Part shown: piece after piece, positions 9,188 through 17,709 of the stretch
How the letters are laid out: each line of letters opens with the position of its first letter
Position numbering within the stretch: the stretch's first letter is position 1
Assembly (NCBI RefSeq): GCF_026967575.1
Contig: NZ_CP114054.1
Coordinates: 1,984,001 to 2,048,000 of the forward strand
Length of the DNA stretch: 64,000 nt
Origin: Aurantiacibacter sp. MUD11
GTDB taxonomy: Bacteria > Pseudomonadota > Alphaproteobacteria > Sphingomonadales > Sphingomonadaceae
Direction: 5' to 3'
Made by a program: the position numbers and the translations under genes
Notes under the pieces: generated by a model
The model's input: only the letters and a program-made list of their open reading frames with translations
Told to the model about the DNA's origin: nothing
Databases searched by the model: none

Positions 9188-10123
9188 TCAGAGCTTTTCG
9201 GTCAGCTCCGGCACGGCGTTGAACAGGTCTGCCACCAGGCCGATGTCGGCGACCTGGAAGATCGGCGCGTCGGGATCCTTGTTGATGGCGACGATGGTCT
9301 TGGAGTCCTTCATGCCGGCAAGGTGCTGGATCGCACCCGAGATGCCGATGGCGATGTAGACTTCCGGCGCCACGATCTTGCCGGTCTGGCCGACCTGGTA
9401 ATCGTTAGGCACATAGCCCGCGTCGACAGCGGCACGGCTGGCACCGATGGCGGCACCCAGCTTGTCGGCCAGCGGGGTGATGACCTGCTCGAAGGTCTCC
9501 GCGTCCTTCAGCGCACGACCGCCGGAGACGACGATGCCGGCGCTGGTGAGTTCGGGACGCTCGCTTTCGACGGCATCGAGGCCGACGAAGCTGGAGAGAC
9601 CGGCGTCACCCGAGCCGGACACGTTCTCGACACTGGCCGATCCGCCTTCCGCGGCAGCCTTGTCGAAAGTGGTCGTACGCACCGTGATGACCAGCTTGGG
9701 GTCGCTGCTTTCAACCGTGGCGATGGCGTTGCCGGCATAGATCGGGCGCTTGAAGGCCTTGGGGCCTTCCACGCTGATGATGTCCGACACCTGCATCACG
9801 TCGAGCAGCGCGGCGACGCGCGGCATGACGTTCTTGCCGGTGGTGGTGGCGGGCGCGAGGACGGCGTCGTAGCCATCCATCAGGCCCACGATCAGCGGGG
9901 CGACGTTCTCCGCCAGCATGTGCGCATAGGCGGCATTCTGCGCCAGCAGCACCTTGGCGACGCCGGCGATCTTCGCGGCGGCATCGGCTGCGCCTGCGGC
10001 ATCGTCGCCGCCGGCAACCAGCACGTGCACGTCACCGCCCAGCGCGGCTGCGGCAGTAACGGTGGCGAGGGTGGCATCGGCGACCTGGCCGCCGGTGTGT
10101 TCGGCAATAACAAGAGCAGTCAT
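9188..10123 (-). CDS. etfA: Electron transfer flavoprotein subunit alpha
   Basis: A 311-residue alpha subunit (FixB family) of the soluble FAD heterodimer that passes electrons from acyl-CoA and related dehydrogenases to ETF-ubiquinone oxidoreductase. The N-terminal half ([12 protein letters not shown]) pairs with EtfB; the C-terminal FAD domain shows [56 protein letters not shown] and [11 protein letters not shown]. The length is normal. Its ATG shares one base with the etfB stop (TGATG), so the subunits are translationally coupled. A hairpin sits just after the stop. Confidence 0.97.
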   Translation of the reverse strand: MTALVIAEHTGGQVADATLATVTAAAALGGDVHVLVAGGDDAAGAADAAAKIAGVAKVLLAQNAAYAHMLAENVAPLIVGLMDGYDAVLAPATTTGKNVMPRVAALLDVMQVSDIISVEGPKAFKRPIYAGNAIATVESSDPKLVITVRTTTFDKAAAEGGSASVENVSGSGDAGLSSFVGLDAVESERPELTSAGIVVSGGRALKDAETFEQVITPLADKLGAAIGASRAAVDAGYVPNDYQVGQTGKIVAPEVYIAIGISGAIQHLAGMKDSKTIVAINKDPDAPIFQVADIGLVADLFNAVPELTEKL

Positions 10124-10869
10124 CAGGCGACTCCCAGGGCTTTGAGCTTGGCAACCAGTGCGTCGACGTCCGCGACGATCTCGCCAGCCTGGCGGACCGG
10201 CGGTTCGGACACGTTGGTGGTGGTCAGGCGCGGCGCCACGTCGACGCCGTAGTCAGCCGGCGTCTTGGTATCGAGCGGCTTCTTCTTCGCCTTCATGATG
10301 TTCGGCAGCGAGGCATAGCGCGGCTCGTTCAGGCGCAGGTCGGTGGTGATGATCGCGGGCAGCGAGAGCTTCACCGTCTCCAGGCCGCCGTCGACTTCGC
10401 GGGTAACCGAGACGCTGTCGCCGTCGATCTCCACCTTGCTGGCGAAGGTGCCCTGCGGGCGCTCCATCAGTGCGGCGAGCATCTGACCGGTCTGGTTGCT
10501 GTCGTCGTCGATCGCCTGCTTGCCCAGCATCACGATGCCGGGGTCTTCCTCGGCCGCGATGGCCTTGAGGATCTTGGCGACAGCAAGCGGTTCGACGATC
10601 TCGTCGGTCTCTACCAGGATGGCGCGATCGGCACCCATGGCCAGCGCAGTGCGCAGCGTTTCCTGCGCCTTTGCCGGGCCGATGGACACGGCGACGACTT
10701 CTTCCGCCTTGCCGGCTTCCTTCAGTCGCAGCGCCTCTTCCACGGCGATTTCGTCGAACGGGTTCATGCTCATCTTGACGTTGGCAAGATCGACGCCGGA
10801 ACCGTCCGCCTTCACGCGCGGCTTCACGTTGTAATCGATGACCCGTTTGACGGGGACGAGGATTTTCAT
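10123..10869 (-). CDS. etfB: Electron transfer flavoprotein subunit beta
   Basis: A 248-residue beta subunit (FixA family), the AMP-binding partner of EtfA. Recognised from [20 protein letters not shown] at the start, [17 protein letters not shown], and the ETF-beta signature [31 protein letters not shown]. The ATG at 10869 is used because AGAGGG lies eight bases upstream; a GTG nine bases earlier (10878) would leave no ribosome site. It is the first gene of the etfB-etfA unit, with a good promoter and a palindrome just upstream (10907-10935). Confidence 0.97.
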   Translation of the reverse strand: MKILVPVKRVIDYNVKPRVKADGSGVDLANVKMSMNPFDEIAVEEALRLKEAGKAEEVVAVSIGPAKAQETLRTALAMGADRAILVETDEIVEPLAVAKILKAIAAEEDPGIVMLGKQAIDDDSNQTGQMLAALMERPQGTFASKVEIDGDSVSVTREVDGGLETVKLSLPAIITTDLRLNEPRYASLPNIMKAKKKPLDTKTPADYGVDVAPRLTTTNVSEPPVRQAGEIVADVDALVAKLKALGVA

Positions 10870-10906
10870 GTGGTACACCCTCTACTGGATTCGCGTTTCT
10901 GCCGCT

Positions 10907-10935
10907 TATGTAAACTACTTGACGTATAGGTCAAG
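10907..10935 (-). promoter_or_regulatory. etfBA promoter with a palindromic operator over the -35
   Basis: On the minus strand CTTGAC (10935-10930), 17 bases, then TACATA (10912-10907) fits an alphaproteobacterial housekeeping promoter. CTTGAC-N6-GTCAAG (10918-10935) is a perfect inverted repeat covering the -35, a likely binding site for a dimeric regulator. It loosely resembles the palindromes known for MerR-type branched-chain or fatty-acid regulators; that link is inference only. Confidence 0.6.
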
Positions 10936-11007
10936 CAAGCCCCCGCCGGAGCTTTACGGCTACTGCCATGCGGCCTACTCTCTGGGGCCAACGCTTGGAA
11001 GGGAAGA

Positions 11008-11517
11008 ATGGCCATGCGCTTCTGGATTGCTCCTGTCCTGCTGGCGCTTGCCGCTCCCGCCGCGGCGCAGGAAACCCGTACCTTGCCGGAAGACTACGCG
11101 CCGCCCGCCGCTGACCTGACACAGATGGAATGGCTGGTGGGGCACTGGCGCGGGACGGGGATCGGCGGCCATACGGCGGTGGAGCACTGGCTGCCCGCCA
11201 CGGGCGACACCATGGTCGGCACCTTCATCCAGACCGATGACACGGGCGACATCCGTTTTTCCGAACACATGTACCTGTCCGAGGTAGACGGATCGCTCGA
11301 ACTGCGGCTCAAGCATTTCAATCCGGACATGACGAGCTGGGAAGAGCGCGACGACTATGTCACCTTCCGGCTGATCGAGGTCGAGCATTGCGCGGCCAGG
11401 TTCGGCGGTCTCACCCTGCGCTGCGATGGTGACGACCGGTTGCTCGTGGCGGTACTGATTCGCAATTCCGAAGGTGCGACCGGGGAGCTGGTCTTCCATC
11501 TCGAACGGGTGCACTGA
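11008..11517 (+). CDS. DUF6265 family secreted protein
   Basis: A 169-residue exported protein. Residues 1-21 are a signal peptide (MRFWIAPVLLALAAPAAAQ). The mature part has the DUF6265 pattern: MEWLVGHWRGTGIGG, VEHWLPATGDTMVGTF, a lipocalin-like series of short strands, and SEHMYLSEVDGSLELRLKHFN. Two cysteines (in EHCAARFGGLTLRCDGDD) could form a disulfide. There are two in-frame ATGs (11008 and 11014) behind GGGAAG; the first is given. The biochemical role of the family is unknown. It stands alone between the divergent etf promoter and exoD. Confidence 0.85.
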   Translation: MAMRFWIAPVLLALAAPAAAQETRTLPEDYAPPAADLTQMEWLVGHWRGTGIGGHTAVEHWLPATGDTMVGTFIQTDDTGDIRFSEHMYLSEVDGSLELRLKHFNPDMTSWEERDDYVTFRLIEVEHCAARFGGLTLRCDGDDRLLVAVLIRNSEGATGELVFHLERVH

Positions 11518-11565
11518 GAAACCAGCGGGTATGTGGGCCGTTGTGCTCGCAGGGAGACCCATGTT

Positions 11566-12279
11566 TTGAGTGCCACACCGCAATCGGTCAACGACATCCT
11601 CGACAACCTCGCCGAGCTTGCCGGCGAGCATGACAAGGTGTCCTTCGACCAGGTGATGCACACTTTCGGCACGCGCACCTTCGGCCCGGCCATCATGGTG
11701 CCCGCGCTCATGGAGATCACGCCGATCGGGGCCGTGCCGGGCGTCCCCACCTTCCTTGCCACGATCGTCATGCTGGTGGCGGCGCAGAAGATGCTGGGGC
11801 GGCGCAGTCTGTGGTTGCCCGGCATTATCGGCAACCGCAGCATGTCAGGCGGGGAGCTGCTGAAGGCGACAGAGAAGCTGCGCCCGGTCGCCGCCTTCAT
11901 GGACCGGCACTTCCACCGCCGGCTGAAGTTCATGACTCGCACGCCGTTCTCGCAGATGGCGGCGGGCGTGGTCATGCTGCTGTGCCTGACGGTGCCGTTC
12001 CTCGAGGTGCTGCCCTTTGCCAGCAGCGTGCCGATGCTCGCCATCGCCGGGTTCGGCCTGGCCGTGCTGGCGCGCGACGGGGTGCTGATGCTGGTGGCGC
12101 TGGCCGCCAGCCTTGGCGCATTGGCCATGGGGTTCGATTACTGGGACGGCGGGATCCGCGATACCGCCGCCACAGATGGCGTCGTCACCGAAGAGTCGGT
12201 GGAATCGGCCAGGCAATCTGCTGCGGAAGCGGGCGAAGCCGCTACCGAAGCCGCTGCCGAAGTGGTGCAGGGCGACTAG
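11566..12279 (+). CDS. exoD: Exopolysaccharide synthesis protein ExoD family
   Basis: A 237-residue ExoD-family membrane protein. The signature is [32 protein letters not shown], followed by [17 protein letters not shown] and three hydrophobic stretches. ExoD affects exopolysaccharide production in rhizobia, but its mechanism is unclear. The TTG at 11566 is chosen because AGGGAG (11551-11556) is well spaced and the next in-frame ATG falls too late; a GTG at 11533 is the alternative. The C-terminus is an Ala/Glu-rich tail ([15 protein letters not shown]). It ends 18 bases from the convergent sucC. Confidence 0.85.
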   Translation: MSATPQSVNDILDNLAELAGEHDKVSFDQVMHTFGTRTFGPAIMVPALMEITPIGAVPGVPTFLATIVMLVAAQKMLGRRSLWLPGIIGNRSMSGGELLKATEKLRPVAAFMDRHFHRRLKFMTRTPFSQMAAGVVMLLCLTVPFLEVLPFASSVPMLAIAGFGLAVLARDGVLMLVALAASLGALAMGFDYWDGGIRDTAATDGVVTEESVESARQSAAEAGEAATEAAAEVVQGD

Positions 12280-12297
12280 CGCCCTGTCCGTCGGGCC

Positions 12298-13497
<1,200 letters not shown>

Positions 13498-13603
13498 GGG
13501 GGGAGGACCTTCGATTCTGGGATGCGGAAAGTTTGCGCGCGCTAAAGCATTATCGAAGCCCGCTTGCAATCGCTTCCGGCCCGACGCATTTGCCACGGTA
13601 CCG

Positions 13604-14386
13604 ATGATCGACAGCATGAAACTCGAACAGATCTGCCGCGAGGCGGGTCACATGGCGCTACGCAAGTGGCCGGGCGGCGGGCACGACCTGAAAAGCTGGG
13701 AGAAATCCCCCGGCAGCCTGGTGTGCGAGGCCGATCTCGAAGTGGACACCTTCCTCCACCGCGAACTGGGCGCGCTGCTGCCTGCGGCCGGCTGGCTGTC
13801 GGAAGAGACCGCCGACAGTGCGGAGCGACTCGAAAAGGGGCTGATCTGGCTGGTCGACCCGATCGACGGCACGCGCGATTTCATCCGGGGCCGCACCGGC
13901 TGGGCGGTTTCGGTGGCGCTGATCTCGGCTGGCCGCCCGCTGATCGGGGCGCTGGTGGCCCCCGCGCGCGAGGAAGTCTGGTCGGCCACGGCGGGCAAAG
14001 GCGCCTGGCGCAATGGCAAGCGGCTGCAGGCCAGCACGCGCAAGCAGTTCACCGGTGCCCGCGTGCCGGTGCACGACCTGCCCAAGGAAGACCAGGACCT
14101 GACCAAGGTAGACCAGCCCAATTCCATCGCCTTGCGCGTCGCCATGGTCGCTGCCGACGAGGCGGACCTCGTCGCCACCGTGCGCTGGGGCTACGAGTGG
14201 GACATCGCCGCCGCCGCGCTGATCGCGCGCGAGGCCGGGGCGGCCGTCACCGACGCCTTCGGGAAGCCGCTGGCCTACAATAAGCGCGACCCGCGCGCCT
14301 TCGGCCTGCTGGTGAGCGCCCCGGCCATCCACAGTGCCGCCATCGACCGTCTCGCCGAGCGCGCGGAGAGGCTCTCCGCCCAATAA
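13604..14386 (+). CDS. cysQ: Inositol-phosphatase-family enzyme, probable 3'(2'),5'-bisphosphate nucleotidase CysQ
   Basis: A 260-residue Mg-dependent, Li-sensitive phosphatase fold. The metal ligands are present: SEET (first Glu pair), [12 protein letters not shown], and [15 protein letters not shown] near the C-terminus. The early [13 protein letters not shown] and [14 protein letters not shown] fit CysQ-like proteins that degrade PAP from sulfate assimilation; a general inositol phosphatase is the alternative. The start at 13604 (MIDSMKLEQ) is chosen over 13616; the upstream open frame overlaps sucC on the other strand. It is divergent from sucC and a terminator follows immediately. Confidence 0.85.
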   Translation: MIDSMKLEQICREAGHMALRKWPGGGHDLKSWEKSPGSLVCEADLEVDTFLHRELGALLPAAGWLSEETADSAERLEKGLIWLVDPIDGTRDFIRGRTGWAVSVALISAGRPLIGALVAPAREEVWSATAGKGAWRNGKRLQASTRKQFTGARVPVHDLPKEDQDLTKVDQPNSIALRVAMVAADEADLVATVRWGYEWDIAAAALIAREAGAAVTDAFGKPLAYNKRDPRAFGLLVSAPAIHSAAIDRLAERAERLSAQ

Positions 14387-14389
14387 CAA

Positions 14390-14413
14390 AAGGGCGCCCC
14401 GCGGGGCGCCCTT
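14390..14413. terminator. Bidirectional terminator between cysQ and the OmpA gene
   Basis: A near-perfect palindrome, AAGGGCGCC...GGCGCCCTT, right after the cysQ stop. On the minus strand it is followed by TTTTGTTATT, so it is a good terminator for the convergent OmpA-type gene; the plus-strand T-run is weak. Confidence 0.75.
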
Positions 14414-14438
14414 CCGTGCATTCTCGCAATCCGGCCGA

Positions 14439-15122
14439 TCAGTACGCGTTTTCGACGTCCTGCTCGGTGATCGGGGTAATGCGGATTTCCACGCGGCGGT
14501 TCTGCGCGCGGCCGCTTTCGGTCGAGTTGTCGGCAATGGGATACTGCTCGCCATAGCCGATGGTCTCGATACGGGCGCGGGCAACGCCGCGCGAGACGAG
14601 GTAATTGGCGACCGATTCGGCGCGGCGGCGCGACAGGTCGAGGTTGTACTGCTCGCTACCGGTGGAATCGGTGTGGCCCATCACGTCGATCAGCGAGTTC
14701 GGATAGTCGATCATGCTTTGCGCGACACCGTCCAGCGTGGTGCGCATCTGCGGCGAGATGGTGGTGGAGTTCACCGCGAAGGTGACGTCCGGGAAGTTGA
14801 GCAGGATGCCGTCGCCACCCGGCGTTTCCGACACGTCCACGCCGGTGCCGGCGGTGACTTCTTCCAGCTCGCGGATCTGTTCGTCCATGCGATAGCCGAC
14901 GTAACCGCCCGCAGCGGCGCCGATGCCGGCGCCGACGATACGCGCGGTCTTGCCTCCGACGAGGCCGCCGAGCAGGTAACCCAGGCCCGCGCCACCGATG
15001 CCGCCGATGGCGGTACGCGAGATGTGGCGTTCGCCGGTATTGGGGTCCGTGACGCAGGCACTGGTGGTGCCGACCAGCGCCAGTGCTGCAGTCGTCGAAA
15101 CGAGGATCTTTTTGATTTTCAT
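14439..15122 (-). CDS. OmpA-family lipoprotein with glycine-zipper domain
   Basis: A 227-residue outer-membrane lipoprotein (YiaD-like). The signal peptide ends at a lipobox (TSAC, Cys at about 23). A glycine-rich helix region follows (GGIGGAGLGYLLGGLVGG and GAGIGAAAGGYVG), then an OmpA_C peptidoglycan-binding domain: GHTDSTGSEQYNLDLSRRRA, VANYLVSRGVARARI, YGEQYPIADN and RRVEIRI. The ATG at 15122 has GGAAGGAC upstream; an open frame to 15227 lacks a signal peptide. It probably tethers the outer membrane to the wall. Divergent from the CBS-domain gene. Confidence 0.92.
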   Translation of the reverse strand: MKIKKILVSTTAALALVGTTSACVTDPNTGERHISRTAIGGIGGAGLGYLLGGLVGGKTARIVGAGIGAAAGGYVGYRMDEQIRELEEVTAGTGVDVSETPGGDGILLNFPDVTFAVNSTTISPQMRTTLDGVAQSMIDYPNSLIDVMGHTDSTGSEQYNLDLSRRRAESVANYLVSRGVARARIETIGYGEQYPIADNSTESGRAQNRRVEIRITPITEQDVENAY

Positions 15123-15271
15123 GTCGTCCTTCCCTAGAATCTGAGCAGACCACCGTCGCGAGTGGCTGGCCGTGCCATCCCATAAACGCCGAAGCATGAT
15201 TGCCGTTCCGTGAATGGATGTTTTCAAGGGCTTTTGCCAGTGCCGCCAAACCTGCTAGCGCCGGAATCCTG

Positions 15272-16564
15272 ATGAGCCCGTTTCCCTGGCATTACCTCGC
15301 CGCGCTCGCTTCGTTGATCGTGCTCAACGGCGTTTTCGCCATGTCGGAGCTGGCCATCGTTTCCGCGCGCACTGCACGCCTGCGCATGGCGGCCGAGAAA
15401 GGCAGCAAAAGCGCCGAAGTGGCGATGCGGCTGGCGGCGGAGCCGGGCAAGTTCCTCTCCACCGTGCAGATCGGCATCACGTTGATCGGGATCATCGCCG
15501 GTGCCGTATCGGGCGCGACCCTGGGCGAGCCGGTGGGCCAACGCCTCGCCCTGCTGGGACTGGAGGAGGATACCGCCAACAATGCCGGCTTCGCGCTGGT
15601 GATCGGCCTGACGACCTATTTCAGCCTGGTGGTGGGCGAACTGGTGCCCAAGCAGCTGGCCTTGCGTGCCGCCTTGCCGATCGCCCTGGTCATGGCGCGG
15701 CCGATGGACTTGCTGGCGCGCGTCACCGCGCCCTTCGTCTGGCTGCTCGATGCATCGTCCAACCTGCTGCTGTCCGCCCTCGGCATTCGCCACAAGGGCG
15801 ATCATCGCCTGACCGCCGAGGAGCTGCAGATGATCTTCGCCGATGCCACCCGCACCGGCGTGATCGAGGAGCAGGAGCGCGCCATCCTGTCGGGCATCAT
15901 GCGGCTGCAGGATCGCCCGGTGCGCGAACTGATGACTCCGCGCGTCGAGGTCGACTGGCTGGATGTCGATGCCGACGAGGAAGAGATCCGCACCACCATC
16001 GCCGAATCGCCGCACTCGCTGCTGCCGGTCGCCGAAGGCTCGCCGGACAAGGTGCTGGGCGTGGTGAAGGTGCGCGAAGTGCTGGCCCTGCTGGTGGCCG
16101 GGCAGCCGCTCGTGCTCGATGAGCTGCTGCGCAAGACCGAAGTCGTGCCCGACCAGCTCGATGCCATGGATGCGCTGCGGGTGTTGCAGCAATCGGGCAC
16201 CGGCATGGCCATGGTGCATGACGAATACGGCCATCTCGACGGCATCGTCACCACGGCGGACCTGTTGAGCGCCATCGCCGGCGATTTCGCCAGCCACCAG
16301 GATGAGGGCGACACGCCCATGGTAACCGAGCGCGAGGACGGCTCGCTGCTCGTCTCCGGAGCGCTATCGGCCGATGCCCTGGCCGAGAAGCTGGGCCTGG
16401 AACTGCCGGAAAACCGGGAGTTCGCCACCGCTGCCGGTTACGCGCTCTACGTGCTCAAGCACCTCCCCTCGGAAGGCGAGCACTTCAGCGACCAGGGGTG
16501 GCGATTCGAGGTCGTCGACATGGACGGCCGCAAGATCGACAAGCTGCTGGTATCCCAGGAATAG
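15272..16564 (+). CDS. Hemolysin-family CNNM/CBS-domain membrane protein (CorC/HlyC type)
   Basis: A 430-residue protein with an N-terminal CNNM (DUF21) domain of about three or four helices (LAALASLIVLNGVFAMSELAIVS, FLSTVQIGITLIGIIAGAVSG, NNAGFALVIGLTTYFSLVVGELVPKQLAL), a CBS pair starting at VRELMTPRVEVDWLD, and a C-terminal CorC_HlyC domain ending RFEVVDMDGRKIDKLLV. Related proteins are linked to magnesium or cobalt efflux; the hemolysin label is historical. The ATG at 15272 fits the N-terminus; the frame is open to 15200 but that extension is not membrane-like. Confidence 0.92.
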   Translation: MSPFPWHYLAALASLIVLNGVFAMSELAIVSARTARLRMAAEKGSKSAEVAMRLAAEPGKFLSTVQIGITLIGIIAGAVSGATLGEPVGQRLALLGLEEDTANNAGFALVIGLTTYFSLVVGELVPKQLALRAALPIALVMARPMDLLARVTAPFVWLLDASSNLLLSALGIRHKGDHRLTAEELQMIFADATRTGVIEEQERAILSGIMRLQDRPVRELMTPRVEVDWLDVDADEEEIRTTIAESPHSLLPVAEGSPDKVLGVVKVREVLALLVAGQPLVLDELLRKTEVVPDQLDAMDALRVLQQSGTGMAMVHDEYGHLDGIVTTADLLSAIAGDFASHQDEGDTPMVTEREDGSLLVSGALSADALAEKLGLELPENREFATAAGYALYVLKHLPSEGEHFSDQGWRFEVVDMDGRKIDKLLVSQE

Positions 16565-16578
16565 GATTGTCTGTCTTT

Positions 16579-16682
16579 CGAAGCCGCATCCGCGGCTTCG
16601 TCCTCGCTAGACGCGCAGCAAGCTGCGCCCGCTGCTGGCGGACCGGTCGTCAGGCCGAAGCCAAGCGAGCCGGACGGCTCGC
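16579..16682. repeat. Three tandem inverted repeats in the intergenic region
   Basis: Three perfect stem-loops follow each other: CGAAGCCGC with GCGGCTTCG (16579-16600, loop ATCC), GCGCAG with CTGCGC (16613-16628, loop CAAG), and GCGAGCCG with CGGCTCGC (16665-16682). None has a good T-run. The block fills the 162-base space between two convergent genes and looks like a structured dispersed repeat; no second copy was noticed in this window. Confidence 0.6.
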
Positions 16683-16726
16683 GCCCGGCGTCTGAGGGAC
16701 CAAGAATGGAAAGGTTATTCCCGGCG

Positions 16727-17137
16727 TTAGCCCGGAATCACGGCTCGCGCGGCCTGGCCGTCACCTTCGGGTGCGGCGATGATGGCCTGGGTCGCGGTGC
16801 CCTTGTCGACCGTGAAAGTCTGCGCATCGCCGACGGAGGAGCGGATGCCCGGCTCGGCTTCGCCGGCCTGGTCCAGCGCGCTGGTTTCGACCGCGCTGCG
16901 CGGGGCTTCGCCGCCGAACAGGGCTTCGAGCGCCTGCTGCGAGGCGGTGCCTTCGACCGGGCGCGGGGCGCCGGGAGCGGGCGGGACGAGATGGAAATCG
17001 GGCGGAATCACCAGCGGTGCCTGGCGCTGCACGGCGAATTCGTCCGGACGATCGCGCCCGCCGATGTTGATGCCGCCACAGGCAGTCAGGCCCAGCACGG
17101 CCGTGCTGGCAACGATGGCGCGGGTGAGGTTACGCAT
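16727..17137 (-). CDS. DUF3035 lipoprotein (BamF-like)
   Basis: A 136-residue lipoprotein: residues 1-20 are a lipid-attachment signal (VASTAVLGLTAC, Cys at about 20), followed by the DUF3035 core PDEFAVQRQAPLVIPPDFHLVPPAPGAPRP. In Caulobacter a DUF3035 protein (BamF) is part of the outer-membrane beta-barrel assembly complex, and this role is likely but inferred. The ATG at 17137 is used; a TTG at 17146 would overlap the lspA stop. It closes the gpmA-to-lspA run, and encoding a lipoprotein right behind its own signal peptidase (lspA) is a sensible pairing. Confidence 0.82.
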   Translation of the reverse strand: MRNLTRAIVASTAVLGLTACGGINIGGRDRPDEFAVQRQAPLVIPPDFHLVPPAPGAPRPVEGTASQQALEALFGGEAPRSAVETSALDQAGEAEPGIRSSVGDAQTFTVDKGTATQAIIAAPEGDGQAARAVIPG

Positions 17138-17142
17138 GGTAT

Positions 17143-17709
17143 TCAATTCTCCGGGCTCTTCTCGGCCGCTGTCGTTTCGTCGAGCGGCACTCCCATGTCG
17201 GCGGTGTCCTGCTCAATGGCTGGTTTCTCGCGTATGAACAAGGCGCGGGCAAGGATAATTACCACACCGACCGTGATTGCCGCATCCGCGACATTGAAAA
17301 TCAGGAACGGTCGGAAGGTGCCGATGTGGAAGTCGGCATAGTCGATGACATATCCGTAAAGCACGCGATCGCGGATATTGCCCGCCGCGCCGCCCAGGAT
17401 CAGGCCGAGCGGAACGATCTCTCCCAGGCTCTTTTCCCGCAGCATCCACACCAGCACCACCAGTGCGATGGCGGCGGTCACGGCCACCAGGATCCAGCGC
17501 ATTTCCATGCTCGTCGCTTCGAACATGCCGAGCGAGACCCCGTAATTGTTGGTGCGGGTGAAATCGAAGAAGGGCAGCAGCGGGTAATGGTCACCGATAT
17601 TCCGCAGGCCGAGATTCTCGACCACGTGGAACTTCAGCCACTGGTCGGCCAGAAAGACGACCACGGCGGTGAGCAGGCCGTAGAGGGCAAATTTGCGGTT
17701 CGCGATCAT
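17143..17709 (-). CDS. lspA: Lipoprotein signal peptidase (signal peptidase II)
   Basis: A 188-residue inner-membrane aspartyl protease that cleaves prolipoproteins after lipidation. Four helices are visible, starting ALYGLLTAVVVFLADQWLK. The family boxes are present: NNYGVSLGMF, GGAAGNIRDR with the first catalytic Asp region, and FNVADAAITVG with the second. A charged C-terminal tail (about 25 residues) extends beyond the usual end. The ATG overlaps the ileS stop by four bases (ATGA), giving tight coupling. The open frame to 17805 is inside ileS and is ignored. Confidence 0.96.
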   Translation of the reverse strand: MIANRKFALYGLLTAVVVFLADQWLKFHVVENLGLRNIGDHYPLLPFFDFTRTNNYGVSLGMFEATSMEMRWILVAVTAAIALVVLVWMLREKSLGEIVPLGLILGGAAGNIRDRVLYGYVIDYADFHIGTFRPFLIFNVADAAITVGVVIILARALFIREKPAIEQDTADMGVPLDETTAAEKSPEN

